Origin: JAEELC01 sp963621965
GTDB lineage: Bacteria > Bacillota_I > Bacilli_A > Acholeplasmatales > Anaeroplasmataceae
DNA length: 5,201 bases
Assembly (NCBI GenBank): GCA_963621965.1
Contig: CAVFGN010000064.1
Span: forward strand, 1 to 5,201
Direction of reading: 5' to 3'
The position numbers and the translations under genes are program-made. The notes below the pieces were generated by a model, which did no database searches, had not been told where the DNA came from, and worked only from the letters and a program-made list of their open reading frames with translations. How positions within the stretch are numbered: position 1 is the first letter of the stretch; every line of letters begins with the position of its first letter. Positions 4,583 through 5,201 of this stretch are shown in pieces.

Positions 4583-5201
4583 ACTTACACCTTTAATTGA
4601 TTCATTAAAATTAGAGAAAATAGATGATTCTGTATATTTCAGTGAACAGTATAAAAATTATATATCAAATTCTAGACTTGGATTGATGAAATCTGGTGGT
4701 CCTGAAGCATTCTTTGCAGGATTTAAACCTATTTATAGTTCAAGTCTAGATCTTGGAAGTGCCGTCCATGAAATAACACTCCAAAGTGATTTATTTACTA
4801 TCTGTGAAGAAGTAGATAAACCTACAGCAAAATTAGGAGTACTTTCAGATAAGATATATAATATGCTAAAAGGAGAACTTCCAACTCCTAAACAAATATG
4901 TAATGTAGCGAGTGAAATTGATTATTATCATGGGCTACTTACAGAAAAACAAATTCAAAATGTATTTGACAAATGTACCGATTATTGGGCTTCTAGAAGA
5001 GATTTTGAGGCATCTTATACTGATTCCAAGGAAGTTATCTTCCTTGATAAAAGAACCCGTGAGACGGCTCAGAATTGTATTCTAGCACTAAAAAATAATA
5101 AGTACATACAGGATATTTTACATCCTACAAGTGATTTTGGAGAGATAATTAGTGAAAATGAACAAGCTATATTACTTGATGTTTTAGTTGAGATTCCTGA
5201 A
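4572..5201 (+). CDS. PD-(D/E)XK exonuclease, RecB / exonuclease-VIII-like (3' end missing)
   Basis: The ATG at 4572 lies inside the end of the HAD gene, and the frame stays open for 210 residues to the window edge. The N-terminus has the look of phage RecB-type nucleases: YISNSRLGLMKSGGPEAFF (residues about 30-48), then SSLDLGSAVHEITLQ (about 56-70), where the His in GSAVHE matches the conserved motif near the start of the PD-(D/E)XK domain. After a helical region with YW-x-x-R (about 142-146), the segment ENEQAILLDVLVEIPE at the edge leads into the strand where the catalytic Asp region begins. The D-x(n)-E-x-K core lies mainly beyond the window. Such enzymes usually resect DNA ends 5' to 3', giving 3' tails for an annealing protein, which suits the Sak4-like ATPase and SSB upstream. 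The start could be confirmed by homologue alignment; A/T-only DNA precedes it. Confidence 0.75.
   Translation, partial: MEIKLTPLIDSLKLEKIDDSVYFSEQYKNYISNSRLGLMKSGGPEAFFAGFKPIYSSSLDLGSAVHEITLQSDLFTICEEVDKPTAKLGVLSDKIYNMLKGELPTPKQICNVASEIDYYHGLLTEKQIQNVFDKCTDYWASRRDFEASYTDSKEVIFLDKRTRETAQNCILALKNNKYIQDILHPTSDFGEIISENEQAILLDVLVEIPE

Noticed and set aside
1..5201. tRNA, rRNA, CRISPR array, insertion sequence or attachment site
   Set aside because: No cloverleaf-like sequence, regularly spaced repeats, transposase or terminal repeats were seen; genes cover nearly the entire window.

Overview
The window looks like part of the DNA replication and recombination module of a tailed phage or prophage infecting Bacteroidota, most likely a crAss-like or related gut phage. 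This rests on four things. The DNA is AT-rich. All nine genes lie on the + strand with almost no spacing. No start codon has a convincing Shine-Dalgarno sequence; each is preceded by A/T-rich DNA, as is usual in Bacteroidota and their phages. The gene set is a replisome: helicase, ATPase, ssDNA-binding protein, primase and nucleases. The taxonomic call is inferred from content and style, not from a database match.

Layout. Bases 1-212 are the 3' end of a DnaB-type helicase. It overlaps by one base (TAATG) a P-loop ATPase of the AAA_24/Sak4-like type (212-901). That gene overlaps in the same way a protein of unknown function with an acidic tail (901-1446). A putative ssDNA-binding protein with a classic acidic C-terminal tip follows (1459-2214). 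A strong intrinsic terminator (2218-2252) closes this first block, and a Bacteroides-like promoter candidate lies in its T-rich flank. The second block starts with a TOPRIM primase (2289-3320). Next come a PD-(D/E)XK resolvase-like nuclease (3298-3852), a 69-residue unknown protein (3849-4058), a HAD-fold phosphatase or deoxyribonucleotidase (4055-4582), and the N-terminal part of a RecB/exonuclease-VIII-like PD-(D/E)XK nuclease (4572 to the window edge). The junctions in this block overlap by 4 to 23 bases, which suggests translational coupling.

How the genes may work together. Helicase, primase and SSB would form the moving fork. The Sak4-like ATPase, SSB and RecB-like nuclease could form a single-strand-annealing recombination set. 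The resolvase-like nuclease would process branched DNA, and the HAD enzyme probably acts on nucleotides.

The most interesting point is in the resolvase-like gene. Its only in-frame ATG (3298) is followed three codons later by an in-frame TAG (3307-3309), after which the frame stays open through a plausible N-terminal DNA-binding domain and the nuclease domain. None of the eight stop codons visible in the window is TAG (five TAA, three TGA). This pattern fits TAG reassignment (TAG to Gln is known in some crAss-like phages). A simple nonsense mutation, a non-standard start or a +1 frameshift out of the primase gene are alternatives.
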